Below the pieces are notes generated by a model that was given only the letters and a program-made list of their open reading frames with translations, did no database searches and had not been told where the DNA came from. A stretch of 64,000 bases of DNA from Lysobacteraceae bacterium. Lineage in GTDB: Bacteria > Pseudomonadota > Gammaproteobacteria > Xanthomonadales > Xanthomonadaceae. Each line of letters begins with the position of its first letter. Positions within the stretch are counted from its first letter, which is position 1. A program made the translations under genes and the position numbers. This document shows positions 16,796 to 23,954 of the stretch, one piece after another. The stretch covers positions 164,724 through 228,723 of the forward strand of contig SCUI01000004.1 in assembly GCA_004297225.1 (NCBI GenBank). The letters are read 5' to 3'.

Positions 16796-19122
16796 TCCTG
16801 CTCGGTCGTGCCGACGATGCTGGTGTCACGCTTCGGCGAGATCCACAACCGCAGCACGAACCAGGCCAGCGCCAGTGCGCCGATGCTGAACACCGTGTCG
16901 CCCGGTACCCGCAGCCACACGAGCATGTCCACGATCGGCCTGCCCATGAATTCGGCCGAGCGCGCATACCAGTAGCCGTGCTCGATCGCCGCCAGCAGCT
17001 GCATCGTGCCCAGCGGCAGCAGCGTCAGCGCCGCCATCAGCGCCAGGCCGATGTTGAGCGTCCAGAACGACAGTTTCAGCGCGCCGGTGTTCCAGACCAT
17101 CTGCCCGCGCAGGCCGCGCATGCAGAACAGCACCAGCGCGATGCCGAGCATGCCGTACACGCCGAACAGCGCAGTGTGTCCATGCAGCGGGGTCAGGTTC
17201 AGGCCCTGCATGTAGTACAGCGACAGCGGCGGATTGATCAGGAAGCCGAACAGGCCGGCGCCGACGAGGTTCCAGAACGAGACCGAGATGAAGAACAGGA
17301 TCGGCCACTTGTAGCGGACCATCCACGGCGTCGCCTGGCCGAGCTTCCAGGTGTGGTACGCCTCGAAGCCGATGTAGGCCAGCGGCACCACTTCCAGCGC
17401 CGAGAAGCTGGCGCCCAGCGCGACCACCGCGGTCGGCGTGCCGACGAAGTACAGGTGGTGCAGGGTGCCGAGCACGCCGCCGGCCATGAAGATGATGGTG
17501 GCGAACAGCACCGTCACCGCCGCGGTCGAGGTCCGGATCAGGCCGAGGCGCGAGAAGATCAGTGCCATCACCGCGGTGGCGAACACTTCGAAGAAGCCTT
17601 CCACCCACAGGTGCACCAGCCACCAGCGCCAGTACTCGACTTCCGAGATGTGCGTGTCGTGGCCCCACATCAGCGCCGAGCCGAAGAACAGGCCGATGCA
17701 GACGGTGGACAGGAACAGCAGGCCGACGATCGCGCGGGTGTCGCTCTTCGGGCCGCGCAGGATCGGCCACAGCGAGCGCCCGACCAGCACCAGCCACAGG
17801 ATCAGGCCGACGAACAGGAACACCTGCCAGAACCGGCCCATGTCGGCGTATTCCCAGCCCTGGTGGCCGAACCAGAAGTTGCCGGCGTCGATGCCCATCT
17901 TGTCCATCACCGCCAGCCACTGTCCGGCGAACGAACCTACGACGATGACCAGCAGGCAGGCCCAGAGGACGTTGACGCCAAGGCGCTGGAATTTCGGTTC
18001 ATGCCCGGACAGCGCCGGGCCGATGTACAGGCCCGTGCCCAGCCATGCGACCGCGATCCACAGCACCGCCAGCTGCGTGTGCCAGGTGCGGGTGATCGAG
18101 TAGGGCAGGACTTCGGACAGGTTGTAGCCGTAGGCGACCTGGCCTTCGACCTGGTAGTGCGCGGTGATCGCGCCCAGCAGGATCTGCACCAGGAACAGCG
18201 CCAGCACCACCCAGAAGTACTTGGCGGTGGCGCGCATGGACGGGGTGATGCGCAACGCGGCGAACGGATCGCTGGCCGGCAGCAGGTGCGGCTCGGATTC
18301 GCCGCGGCCGTGGCTCCACGCGTGGTGGAAGCCGAGCAGGGCGATGCCGGCGATCAGGAACAGCACCGAGAACGCCGACCAGACCCACAGCGACGGCGGC
18401 GGCACGTTGCCGACCAGAGGCTCGGCGGGCCAGTTGTTGGTGTAGGTGACGCGATGCTCGGTGACGCCGGACTGCGCAGGCGCCAGTGTTTCACCGGCCT
18501 CGCCGGGACGCTCGGTGGTCGCCGCCCAGGCGGTCCACCAGAAGAACGCGGTGAGCGCGCGCCGGTGGGCGACGTCGGGCACCGTGCCTTCCTTCATCGC
18601 GTACGCCTCGCGCAGCGCCGAGGTCGTCGGGTCGTTGCCGAACAGGCTCTCGTAGTGCGCGGCGACGTTGGAGATCGCGGCGACGCGGTCGCGCGGCAGG
18701 GTGATCGTGCCGGTGGCCGCGTCGTAGGTGTTGGTGCGCATCAGCAGCTGCAGGCGGCCCTGCAGCGCGGCCTTGTCCTCCGCTCCGAGCTCGTTCCAGC
18801 TGGCCATGCCGCCATCGGCGCGCGCCCACAGGTCGAGGATGCCGACCGCTTCGCGGTGCAGCCAGTCCGCGCTCCAGTCCGGCGCGACGTAGGCGCCGTG
18901 GCCCCAGATGGATCCCAGCTGCATGCCGCCCATCGCCTGCCACACGCGGCGGCCTTCCTGGATGTCCGCCTTCGTGAAGACCACGGTGCCGTCGTCGGCC
19001 ACCACCTGTTCGGGAACCGGCGGGGCCGCGCGGAAGATTTCCGTGCCCGCCCAGAGCAGGACCGCGAAGGATACGAACAGCAACGTGCCCAGTCCGATCC
19101 AGAGCTTGCGGGTGTTTTCCAT
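16792..19122 (-). CDS. norB: Quinol-dependent nitric oxide reductase (single-subunit qNor)
   Basis: 776 residues, the length of qNor (NorZ) rather than the cytochrome-dependent cNor large subunit (about 450). It reduces two NO to N2O using quinol. An N-terminal extension with WQAMGGMQLGSIWGHGAYVAPDW is followed by about 13 helices; haem/non-haem iron ligands are in HLWVEGFFEVFATAVMAL, GTLHHLYFVGTP and LHGHTALFGVYGMLG. It works downstream of NirK so NO does not accumulate. No nos genes are seen here. An FNR-type box lies 53-66 bases upstream; nnrS and sirB2 follow. Confidence 0.96.
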   Translation of the reverse strand: MENTRKLWIGLGTLLFVSFAVLLWAGTEIFRAAPPVPEQVVADDGTVVFTKADIQEGRRVWQAMGGMQLGSIWGHGAYVAPDWSADWLHREAVGILDLWARADGGMASWNELGAEDKAALQGRLQLLMRTNTYDAATGTITLPRDRVAAISNVAAHYESLFGNDPTTSALREAYAMKEGTVPDVAHRRALTAFFWWTAWAATTERPGEAGETLAPAQSGVTEHRVTYTNNWPAEPLVGNVPPPSLWVWSAFSVLFLIAGIALLGFHHAWSHGRGESEPHLLPASDPFAALRITPSMRATAKYFWVVLALFLVQILLGAITAHYQVEGQVAYGYNLSEVLPYSITRTWHTQLAVLWIAVAWLGTGLYIGPALSGHEPKFQRLGVNVLWACLLVIVVGSFAGQWLAVMDKMGIDAGNFWFGHQGWEYADMGRFWQVFLFVGLILWLVLVGRSLWPILRGPKSDTRAIVGLLFLSTVCIGLFFGSALMWGHDTHISEVEYWRWWLVHLWVEGFFEVFATAVMALIFSRLGLIRTSTAAVTVLFATIIFMAGGVLGTLHHLYFVGTPTAVVALGASFSALEVVPLAYIGFEAYHTWKLGQATPWMVRYKWPILFFISVSFWNLVGAGLFGFLINPPLSLYYMQGLNLTPLHGHTALFGVYGMLGIALVLFCMRGLRGQMVWNTGALKLSFWTLNIGLALMAALTLLPLGTMQLLAAIEHGYWYARSAEFMGRPIVDMLVWLRVPGDTVFSIGALALAWFVLRLWISPKRDTSIVGTTEQE

Positions 19123-19174
19123 CGTCTTCTCCTGGAGATGGCGCGCATGGTGGCCGCGCGTTCACACGCGGGCA

Positions 19175-19188
19175 ATGACGCAAGTCAA
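19175..19188 (-). promoter_or_regulatory. FNR-type box before norB
   Basis: ATGACGCAAGTCAA matches the dyad with one mismatch. Centre 59.5 bases from the ATG, predicting an 18-base leader; CACCAT is at the expected -10. Confidence 0.65.
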
Positions 19189-19206
19189 GAGGCCGATTTT
19201 CCGCCG

Positions 19207-19968
19207 TTACGGCAGGATACCGCCCGCCAGGCTTTCGAGTCGTGAGCGGTCCACCAACTGCAGTTCGCGACGCTCCACCTGCAGCATGCCTTCGTCCTGG
19301 AAGCGCTTGAGCACGCGGCTGACGGTTTCCGGCGCGAGCCGCAGGTAGTTGGCGATGTCGGTGCGCGCCATCGTCAGCTGGAAGCGATCGGCGGAGAATC
19401 CGCGCGCGGCCAGGCGCCGCGACAATCCGATCAGGAACGCGGCCATGCGCTCGTCGGCGGACCAGTCGCCGGCGAGCAGCGAGGCGGTGCCGATGTCGCG
19501 GCTGAGCAGCCGGAACAGCGTCTGCTGCAGCCCCGGCAATTTCGCCGCCAGCACCGAGATCTGCGGGAACGAGAAGCGGCACAGGGTGACCGTGTCCAGC
19601 GCCACCGCATTGCACGGGTACTTGTCGCCGGCGATCGCGTTGAGGCCGATCACCTCGCCCGGCAGGTGGAAGCCGAGCACGTGCTCGCGGCCGTCGCGGT
19701 CGATGCTGTAGGTCTTGACCGTGCCGGCGCGCACCGCGGCGATCGCCTCGAACGGATCGCCCTCGCGGAAGACATGCTCGCCGGCGTGGAACGGGCCGAT
19801 GTGCTCGACCAGCATGTGCAGGTCCTTCAGCGACGCCTTGTCCAGGCCTTGCGACAGGCAGGCGTGCGAGAACGCGCAGGTCGAGCAGAAGGTGAACTCG
19901 TCGCCGTCGTCGGCGACGATGTTGCGGTCGATCCGGGGGAACGTGGTGCCGCTCACGGCTGGTCGCAC
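19207..19968 (-). CDS. fnr: FNR-type oxygen-responsive Crp-family regulator
   Basis: 253 residues from GTG 19968. The cysteine set CSTCAFSHAC (Cys28, Cys31, Cys37; C-X2-C-X5-C) and Cys130 in TLCRF match the [4Fe-4S] ligands of E. coli FNR, so it should sense oxygen directly. A cyclic-nucleotide-binding-like domain spans about 50-150. The recognition helix ARTDIANYLRLAPETVSRVL carries Glu214, Ser217 and Arg218, the FNR residues that read TTGAT. It lies 34 bases after hemN and is probably in its operon, under a box that matches its own target. Confidence 0.95.
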   Translation of the reverse strand: MRPAVSGTTFPRIDRNIVADDGDEFTFCSTCAFSHACLSQGLDKASLKDLHMLVEHIGPFHAGEHVFREGDPFEAIAAVRAGTVKTYSIDRDGREHVLGFHLPGEVIGLNAIAGDKYPCNAVALDTVTLCRFSFPQISVLAAKLPGLQQTLFRLLSRDIGTASLLAGDWSADERMAAFLIGLSRRLAARGFSADRFQLTMARTDIANYLRLAPETVSRVLKRFQDEGMLQVERRELQLVDRSRLESLAGGILP

Positions 19969-20002
19969 TCCAGGGCCGGGAAACGCCGGCCCGTGCCCGG
20001 GC

Positions 20003-21400
20003 TCAGATGGCGCGGGAGAACCTGGGCGCGACGCCTTCGGCGGGCTTGGTCAGGTAGCGGTCGAAGCACATGGCAATATTACGCAACAACAGCCGTCCCT
20101 GCGTAGTGGCCACGATGCGTTCGGGTTCCACCCGGACCAGTCCGTCGGCCTCCAGCGGGTGCAGCTGGTCCAGGGCCTCGGCGAAATATTCGGCGAAATC
20201 GATGCCGTAGCGCCGCTCCAGCGCCGCCACCGGGATCACCCCCTGGCACATCAGCGACTGGATCAGCTCGGCGCGCAGCACGTCGTCCTCGTCCATGCGC
20301 ATGCCGCGGAACACCGGCAGTCGCCCCTCGTCCAGCGCGATCTGCCAGCTGGGCAGGTCGCGCGGGTTCTGGCTGAAGCTGTCGCCGATGTGGCTGATCG
20401 CGCTCACGCCCAGGCCCAGCAGGTCGCTGTCGGCGTGGGTGGTGTAGCCCATGAAGTTGCGGTGCAGGCTGCCGCGCTGCTGCGCCTGGGCGAGGTCGTC
20501 GTCGGGCAGGGCGAAATGGTCCATGCCGATGTAGACGTAGCCGGCGGCGGTGAGCTTCTCGATCGCCAGCTGCAGCAGCGACAGCTTGGTCGCCGGATCC
20601 GGCAGGTCCGCCGCGTCGATCTGCTTCTGTGCCTTGAACAGCTCGGGCAGGTGCGCGTAGCTGTAGACGGCCAGGCGGTCGGGCCGCATTTCCAGCACCG
20701 TGTCCAGGGTCTTCGAGAAGCCCTCGACGTTCTGCTTCGGCAGGCCGTAGATGAGGTCGATGTTGACCGAGCGGAAGCCGGCGGCGCGGCAGGCGTCCAC
20801 GACCGCGCGGGTTTCCTCGACCGACTGGATGCGATTGACCGCCTTTTGCACCACCGGATCGAAATCCTGCACGCCGAAGCTGGCGCGGTTGAAGCCGATC
20901 TTGCCCAGCTCGGCGATGTCGGCCGGGTTGGTGAAGCGCGGGTCGAGTTCGATCGACAGGTCGCGCTGCGAGGAGCGGGAGAATCGGAAGTGCGAGCGCA
21001 GCGTGTCCACCAGCTCGCGCAGCTGCGCCGGCGAGAGGAAGTTCGGGGTGCCGCCGCCCAGGTGCAGCTGGATGACTTCGCGGTCGCGGTCGAACAGTTC
21101 GGCGGCCAGCGCGATCTCGCGGTACAGGCGCACCAGGTAGGTTTCGCCGCGGGCGAGGTCGCGGGTGATGATGCGGTTGCAGCCGCAGTAGAAGCACGGG
21201 CTCATGCAGAACGGCACGTGCACGTACAGCGAGAGGCGGCGCGGGATCGGGTCGCCGTTGCTGGCCGCCACCGCGGCCCGCAGCGCCTCTTCGCCGAACG
21301 CGCTGCTGAACTGCGGCGCGGTCGGGTAGGAGGTGTAGCGGGGGCCGGGCCGGTCGTAGCGGCGCAACAGGTCGGCATCGAAGCGGGGATTGGCGAGCAT
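20003..21400 (-). CDS. hemN: Oxygen-independent coproporphyrinogen III oxidase
   Basis: 465 residues; radical-SAM enzyme that decarboxylates coproporphyrinogen III for anaerobic haem synthesis. The cluster motif YVHVPFCMSPCFYCGCN gives Cys65, Cys69, Cys72 and Cys74, as in E. coli HemN. Other marks: RPGPRYTSYPTAPQF at the N-terminus, HLGGGTPNFLSP, and ELDPRFTN. The ATG at 21400 lacks a Shine-Dalgarno and lies 42.5 bases from the centre of a perfect FNR box, so the message may be leaderless. It is followed by fnr. Confidence 0.96.
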   Translation of the reverse strand: MLANPRFDADLLRRYDRPGPRYTSYPTAPQFSSAFGEEALRAAVAASNGDPIPRRLSLYVHVPFCMSPCFYCGCNRIITRDLARGETYLVRLYREIALAAELFDRDREVIQLHLGGGTPNFLSPAQLRELVDTLRSHFRFSRSSQRDLSIELDPRFTNPADIAELGKIGFNRASFGVQDFDPVVQKAVNRIQSVEETRAVVDACRAAGFRSVNIDLIYGLPKQNVEGFSKTLDTVLEMRPDRLAVYSYAHLPELFKAQKQIDAADLPDPATKLSLLQLAIEKLTAAGYVYIGMDHFALPDDDLAQAQQRGSLHRNFMGYTTHADSDLLGLGVSAISHIGDSFSQNPRDLPSWQIALDEGRLPVFRGMRMDEDDVLRAELIQSLMCQGVIPVAALERRYGIDFAEYFAEALDQLHPLEADGLVRVEPERIVATTQGRLLLRNIAMCFDRYLTKPAEGVAPRFSRAI

Positions 21401-21435
21401 GGGACGCAGTCTGGGTGCGCAAGTCCTTGTTCGCC

Positions 21436-21449
21436 TTGACCCCGGTCAA
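21436..21449 (-). promoter_or_regulatory. FNR-type box before hemN-fnr
   Basis: TTGACCCCGGTCAA is a perfect dyad. Predicted transcription start at 21401, one base before the ATG; CAGACT lies at the -10 window. Confidence 0.75.
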
Positions 21450-21480
21450 CCGGAAGTGCGCTTGTTGCGGTGTCGCTCGG

Positions 21481-22062
21481 TTACGCGGCTTCGGCGAGCT
21501 TCGGGTCGATCGAGGACAGCGCTTCGTTCATCGACCGGGCGCGCTGCTCCGGGGAGACGGCGAGGCCTTCGGCGCGGACGAAGCCGACGTCGGTGATGCC
21601 CATGAAACCGAAGATGTAGCGCAGGTACGGTTCCTGGAAATCGGCGCCGTCGTCCTGGTGGAAGCCGCCGCGGCTGCTGGCGATGACCACCTGCTTGCCG
21701 GCGGCGAGGCCTTCGGCCATGCCCTGTTCGTTGTAGCGGAAGGTCTTTCCGGCCACGGCGAGGCGGTCGATCCAGGCCTTTAGCGTGGAAGGAATGCCGA
21801 AGTTGTACATCGGCGCGCCCACCACGACGACGTCGGCGTCGAGGAATTCCTGCATGACTTCGCTGGCGGCGGCGGCCTCGGCGGCGTCGGCCCCGGCCAG
21901 CGAGCCACCGCTCAGGTGCGGCAGGGGAGTGGCGGCCAGGTCGCGGTAGGTGACCTGCAGGTCCGGTTCGGCGGCCTGGCGCGCGGCGACCACGGCGGCG
22001 CTGAGGGCGCGGCTGGCGGAGTTCTGGCCGAGGATGCTGGAATCGATATGGAGGAGCTTCAT
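21481..22062 (-). CDS. azoR: FMN-dependent NADH-azoreductase
   Basis: 193 residues with a flavodoxin-like fold: MKLLHIDSSILGQNSASR opens with the FMN phosphate loop, and GAPMYNFGIPSTLKAWIDR plus SSRGGFH are AzoR signatures. It reduces quinones and azo compounds by two electrons with NADH, probably in oxidative or quinone stress protection. It is divergent from a LysR-type regulator across 129 bases, so it is the likely target of that regulator. A longer frame to 23004 is antisense to lysR and is rejected. Confidence 0.93.
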   Translation of the reverse strand: MKLLHIDSSILGQNSASRALSAAVVAARQAAEPDLQVTYRDLAATPLPHLSGGSLAGADAAEAAAASEVMQEFLDADVVVVGAPMYNFGIPSTLKAWIDRLAVAGKTFRYNEQGMAEGLAAGKQVVIASSRGGFHQDDGADFQEPYLRYIFGFMGITDVGFVRAEGLAVSPEQRARSMNEALSSIDPKLAEAA

Positions 22063-22079
22063 GGGTTGGGGTCCTGTCC

Positions 22080-22102
22080 TGTGGGAGCGGCGGAAGCCGC
22101 GA
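22080..22102 (+). repeat. GTGGGAGCGGCG-type repeat unit between azoR and lysR
   Basis: TGTGGGAGCGGCGGAAGCCG and the next three bases differ from the unit at 63161 only by C to G in the loop region and at base 3. It lies 18 bases before the azoR start and can fold on CGGC/GCCG arms. Confidence 0.65.
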
Positions 22103-22160
22103 CGGAGGCCATGATCATTCGTTGCACCCATGGGATAAACATGATCTGATGCGAAGGAGC

Positions 22161-22176
22161 GTTCCCCAAATGGAAC
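22161..22176. promoter_or_regulatory. Possible operator of the LysR-type regulator
   Basis: GTTCCCCAAATGGAAC is a dyad of GTTCC and GGAAC with six central bases, 16 bases before lysR and 99 before azoR. Its position suits repression of lysR; it does not show a full T-N11-A pattern. Confidence 0.35.
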
Positions 22177-22191
22177 ACCTTCGGAGCCCCG

Positions 22192-23124
22192 ATGCAGGAC
22201 CTCAACGACCTCTATTACTTCGCGATGGTCGTGGACCACGGCGGCTTCGCCGCTGCCGAGCGGGCACTCGGGATTCCGAAATCGCGGTTGAGCCGGCGCA
22301 TCAGCCAGCTGGAAGCCGAACTCGGCGTGCGGTTGCTGCAGCGTTCGACGCGGCGCTTCGCGGTCACCGACGTCGGCAACAGCGTCTACCACCACGCGCA
22401 GACCATGCTCGCCGAGGCGCAGGCCGCGCGCGAGGTGGTCGACCGGCTCAGCGCGCAGCCGCGCGGGCTGGTGCGCGTGAGCGTGCCGGTGAGCCTGGCG
22501 CAGCAGGAAATCCCGGCGCTGTTGCCGGATTTCCTGGCGTTGTATCCGGAAGTGCGGGTGCAGCTGCTGGTCAGCAACCGCCGTTTCGACCTGATCAACG
22601 AGGGCGTGGATATCGCGTTGCGCGTGCGCACGAAACTCGAGGACGACGGCAGCCTGGTGATGCGCACCTTCGGCCCGATCCAGAGCCTGCTGGTCGCCAG
22701 CCCGAAATACCTCGACGGCATGGGCCGCCCCGGCAAGCCGGCCGACCTTGCCGAGCACGTGACGCTGAACATGAGCGAGGAAGACCACTCGCAACGCTGG
22801 CACCTGCACGGCCCGGGCGGCGTGGTCGAGACGGTGGAATTGCGCCCGCGCGTGGCGGGATTCGATTTCCCGTTGCTGCGTTCGCTGGCGCGTCAGGGCG
22901 TGGGCATCACGCTGCTGCCGGAAAACCTTTGCGCGGAACTGGTGCGCGGCGGCGAGCTGGAGGTGGTGCTGCCGCAGTGGCGCCTGCCCGAGGGCATCTG
23001 CCACGCCGTGTTTCCCTCGCGCCGCGGCCTGCTGCCGGCGGTGCGTGTGTTCATCGACTTCCTCGCCGAGCGGCTGCCACCGATGCTCGAAGCCGCCCGC
23101 GTCAACTGCTGCGAGGAAAAATAG
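22192..23124 (+). CDS. LysR-family transcriptional regulator
   Basis: 310 residues. The N-terminal winged helix is MQDLNDLYYFAMVVDHGGF through RALGIPKSRLSRRISQLEAE, then LLQRSTRRFAVTDVG; the effector-binding domain starts near 90 with RGLVRVSVPVSLAQQEIP. It belongs to the DsdC/CrgA-like group that often controls an adjacent oxidoreductase. Divergent from azoR; a GTTCC/GGAAC dyad precedes it. The effector is unknown but quinones or electrophiles are reasonable. Stop lies two bases from tRNA-Ser. Confidence 0.9.
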   Translation: MQDLNDLYYFAMVVDHGGFAAAERALGIPKSRLSRRISQLEAELGVRLLQRSTRRFAVTDVGNSVYHHAQTMLAEAQAAREVVDRLSAQPRGLVRVSVPVSLAQQEIPALLPDFLALYPEVRVQLLVSNRRFDLINEGVDIALRVRTKLEDDGSLVMRTFGPIQSLLVASPKYLDGMGRPGKPADLAEHVTLNMSEEDHSQRWHLHGPGGVVETVELRPRVAGFDFPLLRSLARQGVGITLLPENLCAELVRGGELEVVLPQWRLPEGICHAVFPSRRGLLPAVRVFIDFLAERLPPMLEAARVNCCEEK

Positions 23125-23215
<91 letters not shown>

Positions 23216-23290
23216 CTGCGCGCATTGTACGGAAGAGTGACGTCCGGTCTCCGGTTGTCGCCGGCTGCCCGGGCTGCCTAGGCTCGGGTC

Positions 23291-23938
23291 ATGGACATCC
23301 GCGTCTTCCTGGTCGACGACCACGTGCTGGTGCGCACCGGCATGCGCCTGATGCTGGAGGCGCAGCCGGACATCGTGCTGGTGGGCGAAGCCGGCTCGGG
23401 CGAGGAGGCGCTGCCGCTGCTGCGGCAACTGCAGCCGGACGTGGTGCTGTGCGACCTGCACCTGCCGGGCATCAGCGGGATGGAGGTGACCTCGCGGATC
23501 GTCCGCGGCGGCCACCACGCGAAGGTGATCGTGGTGTCCGTGCTCGAGGACGGGCCGATGCCGCGGCGCCTGCTGGAGGCCGGGGCGCACGGCTATGTCG
23601 GCAAGGGCGCGGGCGCGGAGGAGTTGTTGCGCGCGGTGCGCACGGTCGCCGCGGGTCGCCGCTATCTCGCCAGCGGCATCGCCCAGGCGCTTGCGTTCAT
23701 GGGCATGGGTCCGGAGGCGTCGCCGTTCGACGCCTTGTCGCCGCGCGAACTGGAAGTGGCGATGCTGCTCACCCGCGGACTGCGCCAGGAAGACATCGCG
23801 CGTCGCCTGAGCCTGAGCGCGAAGACGGTGAACACGCACAAGTCGCGGCTGTTCGAGAAGCTGGCCATCGGCGACACGATCGCCCTGGCGAGACTGGCGA
23901 GCCAGCATGGGCTCGCCGATCCCGCAAAGGCGCTGTGA
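23291..23938 (+). CDS. NarL/FixJ-family response regulator (UvrY/GacA-like), orphan
   Basis: 215 residues. Receiver domain: VFLVDDHVLVRTGMRLML, Asp55 in LCDLHLPGISG, VVSVLED and a GAHGYVGKGA segment. The C-terminal LuxR-type helix-turn-helix is LSPRELEVAMLLTRGLRQED followed by LSLSAKTVNTHKSRLFEKL. The architecture and TVNTHKSR recognition helix resemble UvrY/GacA, the regulator of Csr small RNAs, but no kinase or uvrC neighbour is present, so the identity is not secure. Convergent with rne. Confidence 0.85.
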   Translation: MDIRVFLVDDHVLVRTGMRLMLEAQPDIVLVGEAGSGEEALPLLRQLQPDVVLCDLHLPGISGMEVTSRIVRGGHHAKVIVVSVLEDGPMPRRLLEAGAHGYVGKGAGAEELLRAVRTVAAGRRYLASGIAQALAFMGMGPEASPFDALSPRELEVAMLLTRGLRQEDIARRLSLSAKTVNTHKSRLFEKLAIGDTIALARLASQHGLADPAKAL

Positions 23939-23954
23939 ACCAGGGGGGCGTGCG

